A DNA stretch of 64,000 bases, taken from assembly GCA_964035545.1 (NCBI GenBank), contig OZ037772.1, positions 1,453,001 through 1,517,000 on the forward strand, written 5' to 3'. Below are positions 22,201-33,409 of this stretch, one piece after another. Within the stretch, counting starts at the first letter, position 1, and every line of letters starts with the position of its first letter. A program made the translations under genes and the position numbers. This DNA is from Bugula neritina (lineage: Eukaryota > Bryozoa > Gymnolaemata > Cheilostomatida > Bugulidae). Below the pieces are notes generated by a model that saw nothing but the letters and a program-made list of their open reading frames with translations, had not been told where the DNA came from and did no database searches.

Positions 22201-25200
22201 GTGAGACAGAAGTGGATAGTGCAGGAGTTGATATTCTCACTGTTATGTTGAATATTTAGTATATTTCATCCTTCAAGTGTCTGTTTCCTTGATAAGATGG
22301 TATAGGCATAGCTTTAACTCAGTGGTGTCTCACCTTCTTCATACCATCCTCCTTTTTATGATTATTTTCTATTAAGTTTTCCGCCTTTTTGATAAAATTG
22401 TAATTTCATTTATAAAGAAAATCTGGGACAGGTTGTTTTCCTAATAATTCATTGAATGTAGAAAAAAGCAGCTAGAGTAGAGTGAATATTAGACACATGG
22501 ATGTAGAAGTAAACTTAGATTGTAGAGTGTAATGTGGATAAATAAATGAACTACATAAAATGAAGGAGTTATAATTATACATATTCATGTAACCTGGAAC
22601 ACAAGGCAAGAGCTCAAAAAGCTGGTAACAAACTCTGTGAAATTTTAGAAATGAAAACCCCTAAAAAACTCAAATTTCCTGTGAAGGGGAAATTCCCCAA
22701 GGTTGAGAGCCACTGCTTTAATTTTTTCAACTATTTCATTCCAAGTGCAGTGATTAATGAGCTAACCTCTGACATCTTTCTAGTCCAAGTTCAACTGTCT
22801 ATAGTTATTACATAGTATGTGTGTAGTGATACATCATCAACCTGTAGGTACAAGTAGCAGGTGTAGAATAAGTACAATATCACATCTATAATAATGTTTT
22901 TATAAATAGTGTGATTTTATGTATACAGAGGAGACAGTAGCATCCCATGACTTGGCATCTTTGAGTGATTTGTCTTGTGAGTTACGAGAAAGTCTGACTG
23001 GTGGAATAGAGACTCTGTCTGAGAAAGTTGCAAAGTTGAATGACATCTCAAAGGATGCCTGGAAAGAACTGAGTAAAATAGAAGATGAAGTGAAGAAGAT
23101 GGTTGCCAGAGTAAACGCTGTAGCTGACGCTCAGGTATGCTGACATGGTGATGCCATGTAATATTATTTCTGTTTGTCTGAAATTGGAATTTGCATTTGG
23201 TCTTTGAGTTGTAATCAGAAATGAATTTCATTTGCCACTAGAATTAACTGGCCATTAAAGTATTATCATTCTGTGTACAAGTAGCAGTAGTCATTCATCA
23301 CATGTTACTCAGTGCAGAGGAACCTGTCAATACAGATGACTCACTCATCCTTCTGCAACTGTCAATCACTCACACAGAGAGGTTGGCTGTCTGAGTGATT
23401 GACAGGTGTCAGGAGGAGGAGACTAGTCACGTGATGTACTAGCTCTCTGCTGTGTATAGAGTGTCACGTGACTGAGTCATTGTCCACTCAGTGGGTGATC
23501 TGTCACTTTCATTTCCAGTGTAGAGGTTGTGAGGTACAGATGTGGTTACACTGTGTTACTATTTATTAGATAGAAAAGATTAGAAAGAGAGCTACAAACC
23601 TGAGGCTAGAAATATATGGATATTTGAAGAGCTGCACACAGATAGTGGATAATTATAGAATAGAGCTGGCCTTGAGTAAGACAATGGGCAGACAGTCTCT
23701 GCTGGACACAGTACAACATGCAGTTGATAAGTTCAATGATGCAGGGATTGTGAGAGACTACAAAGAGCTGAGTGAGAAGGTGGAAAAGGCGTCAGATATT
23801 GGTGTAATAGAGAAGTGTGTACTTCCAGACAGCATCTTGTTACCAACATGTAGGTGGAGTCTATAAATAGTAACACTAACTATAAATAACTTTCTGCTTG
23901 TAATCATGTGAGTTGTTTTCACTGAATATTTGAATAGTAGAATAAGTAGATAGAGTTTATTTATTAGAGAATTGAGTTTTGTTCTACTCTCACATTATGA
24001 GACATTTCTGCAGTGTTTCAGAGTTTATGGTGTATAAGTGAGCTGCTAAACTGTGTTATGCTGACTACCTGCTGTCAGTATTAACAAGATATTCTCACTT
24101 AGACCTGTGCATCACGTAGCAACTTGTAGTAACTACAGACTGCTTGTATTTAAAACATTTTTTTATTTCAAGTTTGAAAAGCTGTTCCCTACTTCTTCAG
24201 GTGATGAGATTCTCAAGTTATAGAATTGTTATTTTGTTGTTCCAGTCAGTGAAGACAGTCTGGGACTGAAGCTGCTGCAGCCACCATCTTCTCTCCAGTC
24301 TGATGGACTTCCTGTACGTGACTTGTGTGACTCAGTAAACATCTCAGCTGATGGACATCTGATGTGTCGGACACTAGAAGGTGTAGAAGTAATAAATAGA
24401 GACACTCTGGATACTATCAGCTCAGTGAAACACACCAACACTACAGGGTGGGGGGAGATAATCCAACCTGAAGGGGTGATGGTTGGCATCTCGTATAACA
24501 TAGAGGAGGAAACAGCTGAAGCCTCACTTCTTGATCCGAACTCCTTTGAGAAGACTCGCTCCCTCTACAAGCAGCCATTAGGTGTACCTGCTTACTATAG
24601 AATAGCTCAGCACGACTCACTGCTCTGTATTGTAGACATGATAGAGAAACAGCTGGTAGTCTGTAATCTAGTTGACAATAAAATACAGAAGTTCCCACTT
24701 CCTGAGATGGAGAACCCTCTACCTGTATGCATCCTCCCAGACTCAACTCTCCTCATTGGAGACCGTGCTCCAGATGGTAAAGTGAGAAGATATAAAGTGG
24801 AGAACACAACTCTCACTCTAATGTGGGAGTTACCTCACATCTCAGTACCAACTGGTATTTCCTTTGATCCAACATCTGAACTGATTCACATCTGTACACT
24901 GGAAGGACCTCTCCTCATCCTCTCACTTGAAGGTAAATACTCTGTTTATTATAGTAAGTTTAGTTATTTTATATATAATTATGTTGTAGTAAATAATATA
25001 TTTTAATAATTAACAGTAAACAACTTCCACTCATAAGATATATTATGATATTGTTAGTATTTATCAAGTCACTGATATTATTTTTAGCTAAAAGTTATGT
25101 AATAAAGACTGTAACATGCTGATAGTAGATGTTATATTCTTCATCACATGACTTGTAGCTAATAATAATATTATTGAATAATACTGCCTCCCTACAATAA

Positions 25201-26066
25201 GTTTATTTCCAGCTGCAGTAACATGCAGGATGTAAGCACAGGTAAAAGTGTATATTATATTGTATAGGTTTAAGGTGTACTCTGTGTAGTGTGCAGTGAG
25301 CTCTTAGTAAACTCTCTATTCAGTCTTCCTTTCTAAGGGTTCACCTGGTAGTGTAGAGGATAGGGACTCCACACTGCTGAGTGAGTTGGTGCTGCAAGGG
25401 GTTTAAAACCACCTATCAGCATGTCTAGTTAGTATACTATGCAAGTGTTTTACAGTAATTTTAGAGGTGCTCAGTCTAACAACTGTACAGACTGCCAGCT
25501 ACACATGAGTTATGAGTTGTAGTTTGACTTCAGTCTAGTGCTGCTATTGTTTTGGTCATCAGATAATTTAAATGTTAATAATTTGATACTTTTTGACTGC
25601 CATTACTGAGACTATGTAATTTGATGATGGCTGGTAGAGCAGTGTTTGCTGGTGGGACTCAGGTGGCTGTGGTTGGTTCTTGTCAAGTATTTAATATGTG
25701 ATAATGTTGGAGTAGCTGCAGTATTATTAGAAGTAGACACGTGGGTGTGTTCTTGCTCAGAGCCACAGGCTAAGTTTATGGGTCAAGGTCAATATTGTTG
25801 TATAACGAGACACTGTTTTCTATTTGAGTATTTACTTCATGCATGTAACCTGCTTAGTTGCATCTTTAAAGGCAGTCTGTCTGTTTCTCTCAATACACAC
25901 CAACTGATACAATATGATGCTATTATTTACAGGTCAACTGGTGCTTACTGTTCCCAGAGAAAGTCTTGGTGTTAGTGACTGGGTGTTTGACATTGCTGCG
26001 TATAACAGAGACACAGTGTTTTTAGCATGTGTAGATGGTCTGAGGAGATACACAATAAAATACTAA
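19083..26066 (+). CDS. TRIM-like RING/B-box/coiled-coil protein with C-terminal propeller-like domain, copy 1
   Basis: Seven coding exons, all in phase: 19083-19264, 21501-21681, 21807-22068, 22929-23134, 23570-23849, 24246-24932, 25933-26066 (643 codons). Predicted order: C3HC4 RING (Cys17, Cys20, Cys35, His37, Cys40, Cys43, Cys57, Cys60), a first B-box (Cys95 to His119), a second B-box (Cys175 onward), a coiled coil (about 209-370) and a beta-rich tail of repeated strands ending RRYTIKY. TRIM proteins are E3 ubiquitin ligases, where the RING recruits E2 and the tail picks the target. No stop or frameshift is seen. The start is placed at AAGATGG after an acceptor rather than the upstream ATG at 19,032, which would cross that acceptor. 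AATAAA lies at 26,244-26,249. The tail is not a clear SPRY or NHL; a diverged NHL-type propeller is my inference. Confidence 0.85.
19572..20083 (+). mobile_element. hAT-like MITE, family A, in TRIM-like intron 1
   Basis: 512 bp with inverted termini CAGTGGTTCCCAACCTTG and AGGTTGGGAACCACTG. Flanks TGTTAGAG and TGTTGAAT are a weak 8-bp target duplication (5 of 8). CAGTGGTTCYCAACC is a common hAT terminus. No transposase remains. Counterpart at 51,221-51,723 has lost the first bases of its left end. Confidence 0.75.
21501..21681 (+). CDS. TRIM-like copy 1, exon 2: first B-box
   Basis: Begins KDHYDITDPTTLPVAQHGDP and carries CDVCKGG...FC...LCQQHQE, a B-box-type zinc pattern. Acceptor ATTGTAG, donor GTGAGT, ending in phase 0. 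Confidence 0.8.
21807..22068 (+). CDS. TRIM-like copy 1, exon 3: second B-box
   Basis: The acceptor TTTCACAG is chosen because it alone keeps phase (CSESTMTDLLVKI...). The exon ends in CEHHKEEQLTEVCSKCHQIF then CMRCDMRTGCKDK, a B-box2-like set. Copy 2 has one extra codon (Ala) at the donor. Confidence 0.8.
22320..22715 (+). mobile_element. hAT-like MITE, family B, in TRIM-like intron 3
   Basis: 396 bp. Termini CAGTGGTGTCTCACCTT and AAGGTTGAGAGCCACTG. Target duplications CTTTAACT (22,312-22,319) and CTTTAATT (22,716-22,723) match at 7 of 8. It is an internally deleted version of the 635-bp copy at 53,883-54,517. Confidence 0.8.
22929..23134 (+). CDS. TRIM-like copy 1, exon 4: coiled coil
   Basis: EETVASHDLASLSDLSCELR, then ESLTGGIETLSEKVAKLNDI and onward in regular heptads, typical of the TRIM coiled coil that mediates dimerisation. 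Acceptor GTATACAG, donor GTATGC. Confidence 0.8.
23570..23849 (+). CDS. TRIM-like copy 1, exon 5: end of coiled coil
   Basis: IEKIRKRATNLRLEIYGYLK, then a helical stretch ending EKCVLPDSILLPT, with donor GTAGGT in phase 1. It links the coiled coil to the tail domain. Confidence 0.8.
24246..24932 (+). CDS. TRIM-like copy 1, exon 6: propeller-like tail
   Basis: A 229-residue exon made of short beta-strand repeats, for example NISADGHLMCRTLEGVEVIN, CILPDSTLLIGD and GISFDPTSELIHICTLEGPL. The DSTLLIGD and DPTSELIHI blocks look like blades of a six-bladed NHL-type propeller. Most of the replacements between the two copies fall here. Confidence 0.8.
25337..25414 (+). repeat. tRNA-derived SINE-like sequence, copy 1
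   Basis: GGTTCACCTGGTAGTGTAGA resembles an A-box arm. About 60 bp on, GGGGTTTAAAACC stands where copy 2 has GGGGTTCAAACCC, a consensus B-box. So the copy here is the mutated one. Confidence 0.35.
25933..26066 (+). CDS. TRIM-like copy 1, exon 7: final propeller strand and stop
   Basis: Acceptor TTTACAG. Reads QLVLTVPRESLGVSDWVFDI, AAYNRDTVFLACVDGLRRYT and IKY, then TAA. In phase 1 with exon 6. Confidence 0.85.
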
Positions 26067-26780
26067 ACTTATCAGCTACAGTCTACTAATAATCAGCTCA
26101 GTGAGGTACTGAGAGATAAATTGGATAATATTTGTCATCAACATAATTATATTCATTACAATTCATCAATACACACACTCTGTATTTATAGTTGGATATG
26201 AGATGTTTTACTGTATCAAATATATGTTGCTATTTTACCATCTAATAAAGTTTATTTGTTAGTGAAAACATAGTCTGTTTTCATGCCTCATTAGCTTTAG
26301 TTCAAGTTGAGTTTGGTTAGTAAAAATAATCTATACTGGAGCAGTAACTGTAAATGACTTGTTTGTGGGAGAATTTATTCACTGAATTGACATGCAGGTG
26401 CAAGTACCTCCAACATGACTAAGTAAATTTATTCCAACCATTCATAATAATATACATTCCATTGCTGTGTACAACAGCATTGAGTAGCCAATCAAATTGT
26501 TTCTTGTCACGCAATCAGGAATCTGATAAATAATATATAAGGCAATCAACTAGATATAAACACTGTATTACTCTACACATGAGCTGTCTATGATACAGCT
26601 GTTTTGTAAACTGTGTGTAATTTGATGAGTTTAGTTCAATTGGTTGCAGTTTAATTATGACATGTTCCCCATTCACCTGGTAGAAATACCTTGTGTGCAC
26701 AGACAAGTTGTAATGACTAACAGAAACTTTTTCAGTAGGTTCCAGTTCATCTTGAATATAATAGTACAGCTTGTTGTCAT

Positions 26781-27218
26781 TTGGTCTCCATAGTATTGAT
26801 GGTACACTACCTTGTTTGGCCTTAATATTATAGATGGTATATTACCTTGTTTGGCCTCAATAGTATTGTTGGTAGACTACCTTGTTTAGCCTCACTAGTA
26901 TTGATGGTACACTACCTTGTCTGGCCTTAATATTATAGATGGTACATTACCTTGTTTGGCCTCAATAGTGTTGATGGTACACTACCTTGTTTGGCCTCAA
27001 TAGTATTGGTGGTAGACTACCTTGTTTGGCCTCAATAGTATTGATGGTATACTACCTTGTTTAGCCTCAATAGTGTTGATGGTAGACTACCTTGTTTGGC
27101 CTCAATAGTATTGATGGTATACTACTTTGTTTGGCCCTAATAGTATAGATGGTACACTACCTTGTTTGGCCCTAATAGTATAGATGGTACACTACCTTGT
27201 TTGGCCTCAATAGTCTTG
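26781..27218. repeat. 35-bp minisatellite, copy 1 (about 12 units)
   Basis: Units like CCTCAATAGTATTGATGGTA then CACTACCTTGTTTGG. Lies 3' of the TRIM-like gene. Counterpart at 58,578-58,838 has about 7-8 units. Confidence 0.95.
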
Positions 27219-28944
27219 CTAACAGCACAACTTACAAGATTCAACTAATTTAACTTGTTGAGATTAACATGAATATAATACATATGAAATGTGAAAATAG
27301 CATTAAAAGTCAAGCAAGGAATTCACATGTTGACACAATTATATACTTTCACTTGAAGGTAAGCTTGATGAACCAATATGAACTGTTCACAGAGTTTACT
27401 GTGTAGGATTTGCACCTAGAATATTTAGTTACATCAGAGCTAAGTGAAAAATCTAACAGTTGATTTATTCTGTTGAGTATTGATCTTATTACCCAACTTC
27501 ACCCTTTTTACTGTAGAGTTTGTTGATGTAAGTTCACTTAATTAAACTATTCTCATGCAAGGGGTGGGGGTGGAATATTATTGTGAATTTATGCTTTACT
27601 TGTTATTATAGGGTCTATTTAGGCAAAGCTATTTCACCAGGTTTGTGATTGCTAACACTTTATTCTATTTATTTCAAGATACTAATAAAACTGTACAACT
27701 ATCAAAAACACGTTCCATAATAAAAGAGAGAATATACAAGACTTTACAATAACAATTCCAAGTGCTCTCTGCCTGCTAGTCAAATAGACTAGGGCCCACT
27801 ACAAGTATTCAGCTCCGCCTACTACTAATTATTAACAGTCACTGATTGGCCATCACGATGGCACCATCACACTAGTTGATCTGCATGCTGCAAAATGCAT
27901 CATGTCCTCTAGTTAAAGTGTGTGCACGGAGTTATCATTTCGATATAATAACATAATATACAAAATCTCTGCAATATGCCACCTGGGATATCTGTATGAT
28001 AAACTTAACCAATCAACTAGCAGCATCTTCACTATTCAATGAAATTATCAAACTATATTATTTAACTGTAACATTATCCTAGTGAAACCTCTCAACTGTT
28101 CCTCCTATTCACTAATCATCAAATTATTCTCCTCTACCAAATCAATACATTGTGCAGACTCCATATTTAATCTCCTCTACATACAGTTTATATTCCAGCT
28201 ATCAGAGTCATGATTCTACATCACATGAATGTTCTCTACTTTAACAAGAGAATAGCCAACTATAAAAACCTGCTATAGCACACAATATAGCAACCTGTTA
28301 TAACATGACACACAGTACATCAATATTCATTCACTACACAAAATATCTCAATACACATAACAACTGGAGCTGCTGAAGTTCAATGGCTTATACAAGTTGA
28401 ATTGAACAAAACACTACGTTGTTCTTCAGCATATCAACTAGTATGAGTAGTGTGGAGAGATCTTTTATATATATAAAAACTTGTGTTTGAAGGAAATATT
28501 AAATTATATTATTCCTCTTAGCATCACATGTAGCATGAATATCAACTTATAGTTAGTGAGTTACTAGAAGTTTCTTTGTAACGGAAACCAGTCCGGGTTC
28601 CCCTGCAGTTCCATCTCAACGAGTCTGGCCTGAGCTGAGGTCACCGCATGATGACATCATTCACTAGGTTCTTCTTGGTGTCTGGAAATTTTCTACCAGT
28701 TACTCCAGTGACTGAAAATGAAGTACTAATACCAGTGACTCGGTCTCAAACTTACTTACTGAGTCATTGTGATTATTAGTTGATGACTTAATGTTTTAGT
28801 GAAGTTATAGTTATAGTTAACTTATAGTCCTACTGACACTAATAGCTAATGTGCCATTCAGTCTCATCTTCATTCTCAGTAATTGTAATACTGATATTAA
28901 GACTAACTAACGCCTAATGCTAAGTTCAACTACTAATTATTACA
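27219..28944. other. Spacer 3' of the TRIM-like gene, copy 1
   Basis: No coding signal on either strand. It aligns with 58,839-60,005 of copy 2, which lacks roughly 27,480-27,830 and 27,970-28,200. The missing KMSKS half of the valyl-tRNA synthetase would be expected here on the minus strand and is not present. Confidence 0.6.
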
Positions 28945-29035
28945 CTACTAGTACTACTACTACTACTAGAAGTAGTGGTGGTGGCGGTAGCGGTAGCAGT
29001 AGTAATGGGAGTACTAGTATTATTAGTAGTAGTAT

Positions 29036-29077
<42 letters not shown>

Positions 29078-29113
29078 TAGTACTAGTAGTAGTAGTAGTA
29101 GTATTAGTAGTAG
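28945..29113. repeat. AGT/ACT trinucleotide microsatellite, copy 1
   Basis: ACT run then a long AGT run with a GGTGGCGGTAGCGGTAGC interruption. The Ser- and Thr-rich open frames here on both strands are artefacts. Confidence 0.95.
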
Positions 29114-29263
29114 TATGACAGCGCTTCTTCATAGGATCTGCCAGTCACCCAGTAGTTGTTGTCACTAAACTATGTAAAATATATAGAGGTTAAAAGGTCA
29201 CTAAACTATGTGAAATATATAGAGGTCAAGAGGTCACCAGACTATCACCAACTTTCCATGTAC

Positions 29264-29410
29264 CAATCTCAGATCGATCTCAGCGAGATCGATCCATGGA
29301 AAGACGCCAAAGATCGATCTCCGTCGATCTGAGCTGGTCGGTCTGTGGAGCTCGAACTCAGATCGATCTCATGTCAATAAGACCATGGAAAGACACCAGA
29401 TCGACCTGAG
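29264..29410. repeat. Cluster of AGATCGATCT palindromes, copy 1
   Basis: Within about 150 bp there are at least four AGATCGATC words, plus CATGGAAAGAC three times. CAGATCGATCTCAGCGAGATCGATC can fold on itself. The same cluster occurs at 60,376-60,530. Confidence 0.7.
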
Positions 29411-29697
29411 AAGTAGAAAAAGACTGCGTGCTACAATGTTGTCTGCTAATAAAAATGATAACTTATTGATAATTACTAAGCAAAGTATTAAATAATCATG
29501 ATAGCCGCCTTTTCAGATGCCAAAACTTTGACTTTCAGTACAATGATTAAGAAAACTCAATTATATGCAGAAGAAGGTAAAAAAAAATGGGAGAATTTAA
29601 ATTGAGTTCAAATGACTATATTAAAACTCAGTTTCATAAGCTATTTCCTTTGTAATTTTAAGCCTAACAGTCCTGTAAGTTTATTAATAATCTGCAA

Positions 29698-29893
29698 GGG
29701 CCACACCCACTCCCGAAAGGGCCACACCCACTCCAGAAAGGGCCACACCCACTCCAGAAAGGGTCACACCCACTCCAGAAAGGGTCACACCCACTCCAGA
29801 AATGGCCACACCCACTCCGGAAAGAGCCACACCCACTCTAGAAAGGCCACACCTACTACAGAAAGGGCCACACCCACTTCAGAAATGGCCACA
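29698..29893. repeat. 21-bp minisatellite, copy 1 (about 9 units)
   Basis: GGGCCACACCCACTCCAGAAA repeated. As 21 is a multiple of 3, it reads in frame as KGHTHSR repeats, but there is no gene context. Confidence 0.95.
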
Positions 29894-30009
29894 TTAGAGG
29901 GAATTCATAGTTTATCAACATAAACATAGTCTGTGGTAAATATTAGGTCTGTGCTAAACCCACTTGCTTTCTGTAAATAACACCAGACAAAATGAAGAAT
30001 GACTCATAC

Positions 30010-30171
30010 CTCAGCCTTAGGTTGCCCCTGGATCTGCACAAAGTAGGCTGGTATTCTGTGCCCCCACCATAGCTGTCTGGAGATACACCAGCCCTTGGAG
30101 TTCCTCAGCCATTTGTACCAAGTGACTGTGTGATAGTCTGGTATGATCTTTAGCTTGCCTGATTCTACTAC
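30010..30171 (-). CDS. VARS-like copy 1, exon with [12 protein letters not shown]
   Basis: 54 codons: [54 protein letters not shown]. This is the conserved return to the catalytic Rossmann fold after the editing domain. Acceptor ATGCAG, donor GTATGA. Last exon present. Confidence 0.85.
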
Positions 30172-30184
30172 CTGCATTATACAT

Positions 30185-30313
30185 TCTATACTATAGATAT
30201 ACTATGCTATAGATATACTATGCTATAGATATACTATACTATAGATATACTATGCTATAGATATACTATGCTATAGATATACTATGCTATAGATATACTA
30301 TGCTATAGACATA
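30185..30313. repeat. 16-bp minisatellite, copy 1
   Basis: Units of TACTATGCTATAGATA (8 or so), followed to about 30,450 by TACAGTACTAATATAT repeats. Counterparts at 61,229-61,460. Confidence 0.9.
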
Positions 30314-30683
30314 CTATACAGTACTAATATATATACTACACAGTACCAATATATTATATACTATACACAGTACTAATATATATACTATACAGTACTAATA
30401 TATTATATACTATACAGTACTAATATATATACTACACAGTACTAATATATATATACTAATTGTGAAACAGCCAAAATAGGAAAATAAGACCTTGTAGTGC
30501 AGTGAGCAAGGCAAGTTCAAGCCATACAACTTTAACATGTTGCATTACAGAAGAAAGACCTGCTTCATTTTGGTAAACAACTATAAGTAATATTGGGAGT
30601 TACGCCACCTATGAGTAACAACATGGAGTTGTGTTTCTTTTCATAAACGCAAAAAGGTAAAAATTACTTGTTTCTTCAAGGTA

Positions 30684-30806
30684 GCATAACTCCTAATTGT
30701 GTGACATATTTCTAAGTTGAAATGGTTTTTCCTTGCATTATATAATATATAATGCAAGGAAAAACCATATCAACTTAGAAATATGTCACACAATTAGGAG
30801 TTATGC
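30684..30806. repeat. Near-perfect 123-bp palindrome, copy 1
   Basis: Two arms of about 60 bp (left from GCATAACTCCTAATTG, right ending CAATTAGGAGTTATGC) meet at TATATAATATATA near 30,745. I see one mismatch. Copy 2 (62,490-62,560) keeps only the right arm. Confidence 0.9.
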
Positions 30807-31027
30807 CGCCTCTTTGTCAAAAACACGGAATACAAGATTCACACACCAAACAGTACTCAGTGCTATATGAATAGACTCCAATATAGTTCTCCCTCCGTAT
30901 CTCAGTAAGCTGAGAGACCTGACACCTCAATTCATGACACAGTAGAATTCTTACCTTAGCAGAATACCATATTTAACACACGGATCTGTTAAATTATTTT
31001 GTCCCTACACACAAAAGGCTTTGAAAA

Positions 31028-31587
31028 CACAGGACAACAGGTTATGAATATACAGGACAACGGGCTATGAATATACAGGACAACAGGCTATGAATATACC
31101 GGACAACAGGCTATGAATATACAGGACAACAGGCTATGAATATACAGGACAACAGGCTATAAATATACAGGACAACAGGCTATGAATATACAGGACAACA
31201 GGCTATGAATATACAGGACAACAGGCTATGGATATACAGGACAATAGGCTATGAATATACAGGACAACGGGCTATGAATATACAGGACAACGGGCTATGA
31301 ATATACAGGACAACAGGCTATGAATATACAAGACAACAGGCTATGAATATACAGGACAACAGGCTATGAATATACAGGACAACAGGCTATGAATATACAG
31401 GACAACAGGCTATGAATATACAGGACAACAGGCTATGAACATACAGGACAACAGGCTATGAATATACAGGACAACAGGCTATGAATATACAGGACAACAG
31501 GCTATGAACATACAGGACAACAGGCTATGAATATACAGGACAACAGGCTATGAATATACAGGACAACAGGCTATGAATATACAGGAA
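31028..31587. repeat. 23-bp minisatellite, copy 1 (about 24 units)
   Basis: TACAGGACAACAGGCTATGAATA repeated, ending a few bases before the donor of the VARS-like exon at 31,597. Counterpart 63,150-64,000+ is longer. Confidence 0.97.
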
Positions 31588-31596
31588 ACAGAGCAC

Positions 31597-31731
31597 CTGT
31601 CCCAAACTCCATCTCCACAAAGTCGTCAGCCACAATAGGTATTCTCCTGTCAGCAAAAAGATGTCTCACAAATTTCCCGTGTAAGTGTTTGTATCGGCCG
31701 TCTTCAGGGTGGACAGCCACGGCAGTGTCAC
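31597..31731 (-). CDS. VARS-like copy 1, editing-domain exon
   Basis: Reads (G)[44 protein letters not shown]. The pattern GDxAVAVHPxDxRY...LPIVxDxxVDxxFGTGA is the CP1 editing domain. In phase with the exon at 32,302-32,455. Confidence 0.85.
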
Positions 31732-32301
31732 CTACAATAGTTACCAGACTTTATAGTCTCTCACAGTATTGAGTATTGATATACAATTATATATTTACTG
31801 AGTGTTTACCAGATCCAACTTCACAGTCACTATACTCAGAGTACACAACTCCCAGTAAGTTAGTATCAAGCTAATTAACCACTAACCCCTTATTCACACT
31901 TACCGTATCGTATCGTAACAGCAAATATCAGCCATTTTTACAAATGTCTGAGCTTCCTGTACGGTGTTGCGGTACGGTAGGATCAAGCACTGCTTGATTC
32001 AAATAAGTTGCGGCGGACTCCTATTGGACAGAAAAACTTTTGCGTTAATTCATTGGATATAAATGTCTAATGTAGCGTCATAGATCGTACCTAATAGCGG
32101 ACTTTGAAAACTTCAACCCGCACCTTAAACCAAAATGGAATAATAGAATTAAAAAATTTAGGCTATCTCAAGTTCTCCACTACTGCTCCTAAGTGAGAAT
32201 AGTTAGAGAAATCTACTCGAGTTACTTCAATTGGCAGCAAGAGTCAGCCATTATTACGTTGCTAAGCAACAAAGCTATTAGTGACATTGATGTCTACTAA
32301 C
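31732..32301. other. VARS-like intron
   Basis: No exon seen. Around 31,905-32,005 there is a CG-richer stretch with TACCGTATCGTATCGTAAC and GTACGGTGTTGCGGTACGG that could be a MITE end, but I could not find a matching second end. Confidence 0.4.
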
Positions 32302-32455
32302 CCAACATAGTTTCTAATCTAGTTGTGGCCACAATAATCTTTTCGTCAGAATCTTCTACTTTATATGCAAAGGAAAGGAGAATTTCGAACTCCACCTTCT
32401 CCTTGTAGCCAGGCACAGAGAGCATAGTCCTTCCTGTCAACTCTACTTTGTCTAC
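32302..32455 (-). CDS. VARS-like copy 1, exon entering the editing domain
   Basis: [52 protein letters not shown]. VATTRxETMLGD is the conserved start of the editing active site of class Ia synthetases. Acceptor TTGCAG, donor GTTAGT, phase 1. Confidence 0.88.
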
Positions 32456-32759
32456 CTGCAATCAGTGATACAACTCTCTCAGACTATACAGGTCAAAGGT
32501 TAAACTGTAGTGTGTGCTTCTGAGTCACTGTGTTCTCATTCTTTTCTATTAGTTCATATAATGTATATGAATGCTCGTACGAGTGAATATGTGGCTGTGG
32601 TCTCATTGATGTATTCATTCGAAGATAGTCATAATGTAATATATCAGGCTGTGTCTGAATACTACTATTAGGTTAGTTACTACCAACACACAAGTCTCGC
32701 AGTGAATAACCAGTTGACGTGCACACAGTCGGGAGTCAGACTTATACTGTACGATATAC

Positions 32760-32879
32760 CTCAATATCAGAGAAGGCAGAGTTGAGAGTACAGGACCAGT
32801 TGACCAGTCGGTTAGCTCTGTAGATCACACCTTTCTCGTGCATTCTGATAAACGCTTTGTTCACCGCTTTCAAAGATTT
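32760..32879 (-). CDS. VARS-like copy 1, catalytic-core exon
   Basis: [40 protein letters not shown]. RLVNWSCxLxSAISDIEV is diagnostic of ValRS. Donor GTATAT, phase 0. Confidence 0.88.
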
Positions 32880-33050
32880 CTAATAAACAATTATATATGA
32901 GTCATGTGTCAAGTGTGAACTGATTGGAGACCAGGCCTCATGATTAACCAATCATAGAGAGGATAACACACTGAGTCAGTAAACAGCCGACACGACATAT
33001 AGACTCCACTACTCAAACATAATATATGTATAGAGAGGATAACTCCTCAC

Positions 33051-33170
33051 CTCATCCATAGTGAACGTAGTTCTGTCCCAGTCATAAGACCCGCCCACTT
33101 TCCTCAACTGATGGTAGATTCTGTCTTCTTTTCCATAGAAATTATATAATAACACTGACCAATCATTGTG
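33051..33170 (-). CDS. VARS-like copy 1, catalytic-core exon
   Basis: Contains [27 protein letters not shown], matching ValRS (RIYxQLKKLGSSLDWDRxxFTMD). The first residues ([13 protein letters not shown]) are open but out of phase with the exon before, so the true acceptor may be lost or lie further in. Confidence 0.8.
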
Positions 33171-33409
33171 CTGCAAAACTTAGTTATATTAGCAACTTAA
33201 ATAATGAGACCAATGATAGAGTGTGATGAAGTAAACCTATATTTAACTTTTTGTATATTCAATTATATATAAGAATTTCATCATATTGACGCTATTATAT
33301 TATCTTATATCAAACTGTAGCAACTGAACACCAATAAGATAAAATAAAAACTCAAACCCTAATACTAAGTCACTATGAAATGCATTTTCAAGATAAAATA
33401 TTCCCTTAC

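Noticed and set aside
24229-24816. Minus-strand open frames opposite TRIM-like exon 6 (also 56,226-56,625)
   Set aside because: Shadow frames of a real coding exon.
28917-29168. Ser-, Thr- and Val-rich open frames over the AGT repeat (also 59,980-60,279)
   Set aside because: Pure trinucleotide-repeat translation on both strands, with no conserved flanks.
29612-29923. KGHTHSR repeat protein (also 60,723-60,959)
   Set aside because: In-frame 21-bp minisatellite; no promoter, splice or domain support, and the opposite strand is equally open.
31028-31587. Regular 23-bp repeats that could suggest a CRISPR array
   Set aside because: Units are directly tandem with no unique spacers, in an intron of an animal gene. 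Same for the 21-, 26-, 30- and 35-bp arrays.
31905-32005. CG-rich TACCGTATCG region as a transposon
   Set aside because: One plausible end only; no matching inverted end or target duplication found.
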